A stretch of DNA of 64,000 bases, from contig MQVO02000008.1 in NCBI GenBank assembly GCA_001986395.2, positions 1,442,693-1,506,692 of the forward strand, written 5' to 3'. Source of the DNA: Irpex lacteus (taxonomy: Eukaryota; Basidiomycota; Agaricomycetes; Polyporales; Irpicaceae). Below, piece after piece: positions 59,742 to 64,000 of this stretch; position 1 is the first letter of the stretch, and each line of letters starts with the position of its first letter. Under the pieces are notes generated by a model, which saw only the letters and a list, made by a program, of their open reading frames with translations, ran no database searches and had not been told where the DNA came from. Position numbers and translations under genes: made by a program.

Positions 59742-61369
59742 TCAGTCCGAGTGCGCAAGGCTGATGCGCCGTGCCGCGCGGAACGAGGCCACATCATCCT
59801 CCATGCCTCCACACTGAGGATTTGCTCTCCGGACGGCATTCGCGGCGTCCAACCATCTCTCCAACGCCTGGATACACAGTATATCAGTCGTCATAACGCA
59901 TCAACTTCAGAGATAAGGACCCCATCGTCTTACCTGAGCTCGCTCGGGGAACGCAGGGTGGGTTGAGAAGAAACTGTGTCTGTTTCGTACTCCATGCGAC
60001 TGTTCGAGCTTGGTCATACGATCGAGAACGCTACGGAAAAGGATAGTATCCAGAGACTTTGTGGATATAGCGAGACGACATACTTCAGAGCAGCTTGAGG
60101 ATCGTAACAGGCTCTGGCCATGAGTGTGAGCCCGATAATATCAGCTAGCCGTACGTAGAGTGATTAGTAAGACTGTCCACTTGTATGTATATGATAGCGT
60201 ATTGCGTTACCTTCAATCTCTTGTTGTCGTGAATTGATAGAAAGAGAAGCATGCGCCCATTGTGCGAGTCGGTGCGAGAGCCCCTCATTCAAGTCAACCA
60301 CCTTCGATAACAGTGACTCGATGACCAAGAGTGGTTTCACGAGTGAGATTTGCTCTTGGTGATGTCGCGCAACTGGCTTAAAGTCAATGTCAGCCATAAC
60401 ATCGATAACAAGAAATCCGTACCGACGTGCCCAATCTCTGATCAATAGCAGAAGTAAGTCTCCAAGTATATTGAATTCTCATATGGCAACGAACCCACCG
60501 TGTCCAAGTATTGCTGCAAGGCCCTGCTCATCCTTCGCTATGCCAAGAATACCGGTGAAAACAACAATCGTCCCTGTATACGCACAGTGAATCCAAGGCG
60601 GTCGCCTGAGAGCCAAGATAAGACTTACGGTAGGTTGCTCGCGCGTTTGGCACCCGCGGATCGTTCACAATGAGCAGTTCCCAGTCCTCCTCCTCGGCGC
60701 TCGACGAGTCATGTACGTCCACTGTCAAGTGAGATTCGAGTGGCTTTATCGTAGCGCCGCTTCCACGAACATCGTTCAGAGGTACCAATTTTCCGAGATT
60801 ATTGGATTGAAGGAGGCGATCGACGACCCGGTGGATGTGATGGCTTAGCACATGCTCAGGCGCCAGAAGCCTACTCGCAAATTCCCGTTGGGCTTGGTTA
60901 TGGGCCTCTTCTGCCATCTAAGTATTGCGATTCACGTCAGAGTGAGGATACTCTGGATATAGGGAATAGCTCAAACCTTGTGCTCAAGTGTTGGGCTGAC
61001 TACGATCATCCTCCAACGTCCTGTTACAGGTGCCTGCTCCAAGCTGGTAGCAAAGAAGGTTAACACTTAACGGGAGTACCTCAGCATATTCATGACGTAC
61101 TGTGCAACAATATATGCAGCAGAAAGTATAGTAAGAACACCAAAGCCTTTGATCAGTCTTGAGAAACGCGATTTCGCTGTTGAGCGTCCATTGGCTTGGG
61201 GAGTTGAATGAGACTGCTCGGGCAAGACACATGAAGCCGAGAAGGCTCGACACCGGGGATAATATTGTGTTGGCCGACGAAGTTGGTATATTCTGTTTGT
61301 TCGCAACGTGCCGACATGTATGTTGTTGCGTAGAGTCAGCCCTGGAAACATTGAAGGCCGTACACTCAT
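59742..61369 (-). CDS. OMA1: Mitochondrial inner-membrane metalloprotease OMA1 (family M48)
   Basis: Nine exons (61369-61101, 61043-60977, 60917-60629, 60573-60499, 60437-60423, 60372-60211, 60144-60084, 60030-59934, 59867-59742) close in frame to 386 residues. The N-terminus is Arg- and Ser-rich without acidic residues, as in mitochondrial presequences, followed by a membrane helix (GFGVLTILSAAYIVAHL). The protease core has WELLIVNDPRVPNA, VVFTGILGIAKDEQGLAAIL, the zinc motif HEIGH at 233-237 and the third ligand region RQQEIEAD near 288-294, then FFSTHPAFPERAQ. The zinc motif is split: H233 closes one exon, EIGHV comes from a 15-nt micro-exon and VARHHQEQ from the next. OMA1 acts in inner-membrane quality control. 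Confidence 0.93.
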
Positions 61370-61990
61370 AAACCTCAGTCAATTGCAGAGATGGTGATAT
61401 AAGCAAACGTACGTAGAGTCTTGGGTTCGTATGTGTAGGGTTAAAAGTCAAAGTGGCCGTACTGGTGCGACCCAATCTACCTACAGACTCCCCTGAGGCC
61501 TCAAGCTTCTCAAGTACTGATAGTCAAGCCGAAGCGTCAACAAATGAAGTGTTGAGAACCTACCTGAGGGAAATTAGCTCTAGTAAAACATATTCAATAG
61601 ATGTAAACGGAATGCCTAAAGGGGTTCGGTTGCACGAAGACAGACTCACTTTGACAGAAAGAGCGTTGTCGAGACTTGTTGAGACCCGTCGGAGTAGCCT
61701 GAGTCGCGCTGAGGATTACGCTGTTGGAAGCGCACGAGCCAAATAGAGCCAAATACGGACCGACATAAACACGATGCTTCAAGTTGCGGCTGCCAGTGCT
61801 ACTTGGCTGCTATTTACTCAACATGCGTCGGTATAGAGGGCGTAAAAAGAAGTCTCGCGCAAGAGTTTACATATTGTGGGGGAAGTCATGTAGAATACAT
61901 CAGGTCGTATACATAACACTGAGAAGTCCCGAAGTACTTATGCTAAAGTTGGGAGGAGAGTGGCCGCGGCGTTCAATCATCATCGATGCA
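61370..61990. other. Gap between OMA1 start and the next gene's 3' end
   Basis: Contains a plus-strand frame of 97 codons (61453-61746), Ser/Arg/Thr-rich, without family likeness; I would not call it a gene. Otherwise nothing seen. Confidence 0.4.
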
Positions 61991-64000
61991 TCATCCCTGG
62001 ATCACTACATCTACACCATCTGCTGATTCTACGCAAAGGTGACCGGTGTACAGGAGCTTGTGGGGGTCCGGATACGCTAGTAGCCGTGCTTGACTTGGAT
62101 CGCTAAGGCGAAGATTCCAGACCCTTACTAGTACATACATGTCTGTCGGTGCTGTTTTTCATATCGTGGATAGTCATAGCATATGCCTGCCGTTCATAAG
62201 TCAGCTAACAGTCAACTATTAGATTACAGACATACCGTCTTGAGCTGGTTACGGCTGAAGTGAAACGGCGTGTGCTTGTCACCGACAGTCGACTTCACTT
62301 CCAGGTGATAGCGCGGATAGTTGGTTCCCCAGTGTTTAACTACGTCGGTTTCTTCTCCGAAGATCATCTTCGTGAGCTTTCCAGTAGAATCAAGATATTC
62401 AAAATCGGCAATAGATACTCCTTTATACTGCTCAAGCTTGTAACCAGATGCCCAATGTCGTAATTCGCTGGTCCAATTGTCGATAGTGAACTGTGGCAGC
62501 TCCCGTAACAAGAGCTGGTAAACCTAGTAAGCGTAGACAATATGTCAGAGACCAGAGCTGAGCAGGCAAGTTGAACACTTGCATAGTACTCGCCGAAAGC
62601 ACCAGTCGTAAAATCCTTCGTGGAAGAAGTCCCAGTGAAGCCTGCGCCACTGAGTTCGATGTAGTCATGACGACCGGAACTTGGAAACTGACGTCCAGGA
62701 TTGGGTTCGGAAATACCCAGAGTAAAGTAAGATACGTGACCGCCGGGAGAGGATAGCTCGGACGTGTTACTGTCTGAGTTGTCGGCTTTAGGAAGATGTG
62801 TCAGGCTAGAATCATAGGCGGATGGTGACTCGGATTGAATGTCTAGACAGGCGAACTGAGCTTGAAGCCAGGTTACATCGCTTGTAAGAGAGCGGTTTCG
62901 CACTGCGCTGTGGAGCTTCGGCTCGCTCTCCTCTATAAGCGCTCTCCACTCTGGTATGTACGAAGGCTGTTGCGGTGTTGGTAAGACGCTACCTTTCATG
63001 GCAGAATTATCTACCACACGCAGGCAAATGTTTGCATCCTGCTTCCAGCACCCATAGTGAGTAGGAACGTATCGTAGCAAGATCACGAACACGCGTACCG
63101 CAGTCGAGATGCCCCCCAGTGATGGTGTCCGAACTTGAGTCTCTAACGTGTCGTGCAATGCTACGAAAGGGCGGGACTTCGCGCCCTTCAAACTTGCCAT
63201 ATCAGGTATGCCCTTCGAGACGAGGTACTTTTCCACACGCGAGAGCGGCGAACTTGAAGAAAGGATCGTCAGAACGTCTTCGACACCGATCTTCCATTCG
63301 TCCGCGATAGCCATGGCGCATTCGTAATCCCAATCGGCCTCCGTTTGAAGGAGAGAGTTACTGCAGATCCATACTGTGATTCTCTTCTGATCTTGGTCAA
63401 TAGAGATGGTCAACGTATGGGGTTCTGCGTCAATTGCGATGTCTCCAATGGTATAGCAGCACGACAGCTCATCGACAGCGTATACGATGAGGTCATTCAG
63501 TTCGGAGACACTCGAGTCCTTGTGTCGCCACAATATGTAGCTATGAGAATTGCATCAGTTCGGCCAATGCTTCACTTTCCATGCTGAAACTTACCGTTGT
63601 AGGGCTTCTAATCGAGACGAGTACTGTTTACTGAGAGGCACATCAACCAAAGGCGTACCAACGTGCACTGTGTGGCGAATGTCCTTGTGTACCGCATAGC
63701 GTAAGAGCTTCATATCAGCGCAGATATCGGAGGCGAGCAATGCCCTCAGATGTCCGAGAGAGCTGTATCTGGGGGAGACTAATAAGGGAACCCGCCCCGA
63801 GAAGAGCTTCGAAAGGTCTTCGCCCCCGATTGGATTGTAGACTTGGTGGACTTGGTGTAAACGAACGTCATCCGCGGCTACCACAGCTGGGAAAACGCTC
63901 AAGGTCCGCAGTTCCTTTAACCATGGCACCGATTGTATAGGTTTCTTCATCTTCTCATAGGTCTGAATCGCGTCCGAAACGTCTATCAGAAGGTCGAAAA
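61991..64000 (-). CDS. NO VEIN-like DUF3883 protein, 5' part outside window, possible frameshift in last exon
   Basis: Visible exons: 64000-63595 (open to the edge), 63540-62583, 62523-62236 and 62186-61991. The order of motifs follows large NO VEIN/sacsin-related proteins with a C-terminal DUF3883: upstream segments KKPIQSVPWLKELRTLSVFP and VPLLVSPRYSSLGHLRALL, then SELNDLIVYAVDELSCCY, and finally QFTIDNWTSELRHWASG, YHLEVKSTVGDKHTPFHFSR, the DUF3883 core. One intron starts with GC (GCAAGT) rather than GT. In the last exon, the clearly homologous end (DMYVLVRVWNL ... PDPHKLLYTGH) is in frame only if one base is removed from a run of five A at 62155-62159 (T on the plus strand). The function of fungal members is unknown. 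Confidence 0.78.

Noticed and set aside
60241..60445. First reading of OMA1 with a long exon replacing the zinc motif
   Set aside because: Reading straight through gives a protein without HExxH; the micro-exon at 60437-60423 restores HEIGH with correct phases.
61453..61746. Plus-strand frame of 97 codons between OMA1 and the NO VEIN-like gene
   Set aside because: No family likeness, no promoter element and it overlaps the OMA1 promoter side; not enough to call a gene.
1..64000. CRISPR arrays, rRNA or tRNA genes, LTR retrotransposons, DNA transposons
   Set aside because: None seen on reading through: no regular spaced repeats, no clover-leaf sequence noticed, no reverse transcriptase, integrase or transposase motifs. 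A tRNA scan was not possible by eye.

Overview
The window looks like a gene-dense piece of a filamentous basidiomycete (Agaricomycete) genome. Nearly every gene is cut by short GT-AG introns of about 45-70 nt, there are no operons, UTRs and intergenic gaps are short, and several families typical of mushroom-forming fungi are present: DUF6533 and DUF6534 seven-helix membrane proteins, PF01636-type kinases, an A1 aspartic protease, an Msb1/Mug8 protein and a fungal GmrSD-N/DUF262 protein. Gene models were built by hand by joining exons whose GT-AG borders and reading phases fit. Most close exactly in frame, but none has transcript support.

Layout. 0-8 kb: the 3' part of an FAD-dependent oxidoreductase, an FCP1/NIF-type phosphatase-like protein, a 5-oxoprolinase-like protein that stops after the HyuA half, and a tiny complex I subunit (9.5 kDa type). 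8-24 kb is an accessory region: a DUF6534 membrane protein facing a decayed-looking DUF6533 membrane protein, followed by a direct segmental duplication of a PfkB-type sugar kinase plus an APH-type kinase. Both APH copies look intact. One PfkB copy is a pseudogene, and one unit carries an extra small gene. 24-28 kb: an unrecognised GC-rich, possibly myristoylated protein with a proline run and a cysteine-rich tail, a relic of a third APH copy, and a stand-alone SRA-YDG protein.

28-64 kb is mostly core housekeeping: 2-Cys peroxiredoxin, secreted aspartic protease, the Bud32 kinase and exosome subunit Rrp45 (divergent), an F-box protein, an RRT8/EI24-type membrane protein, a long Msb1/Mug8-like morphogenesis protein, a small PPxY membrane protein, a mitochondrial-type cyclophilin, a single-pass membrane protein, a DUF262 protein divergent from condensin SMC2, the mitochondrial protease OMA1, and the 3' part of a NO VEIN/DUF3883-type protein cut by the right edge.

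The most notable signals are (i) a reading frame that closes only if a one-nucleotide exon is used at 50215, (ii) the OMA1 zinc motif HEIGH spread over three exons including a 15-nt micro-exon, (iii) the unrecognised Cys-tail protein at 24840-25532, (iv) the uneven decay of the PfkB-APH duplication with a shared GAQD active-site change, and (v) a DUF262 gene sharing a 186-bp promoter with SMC2.
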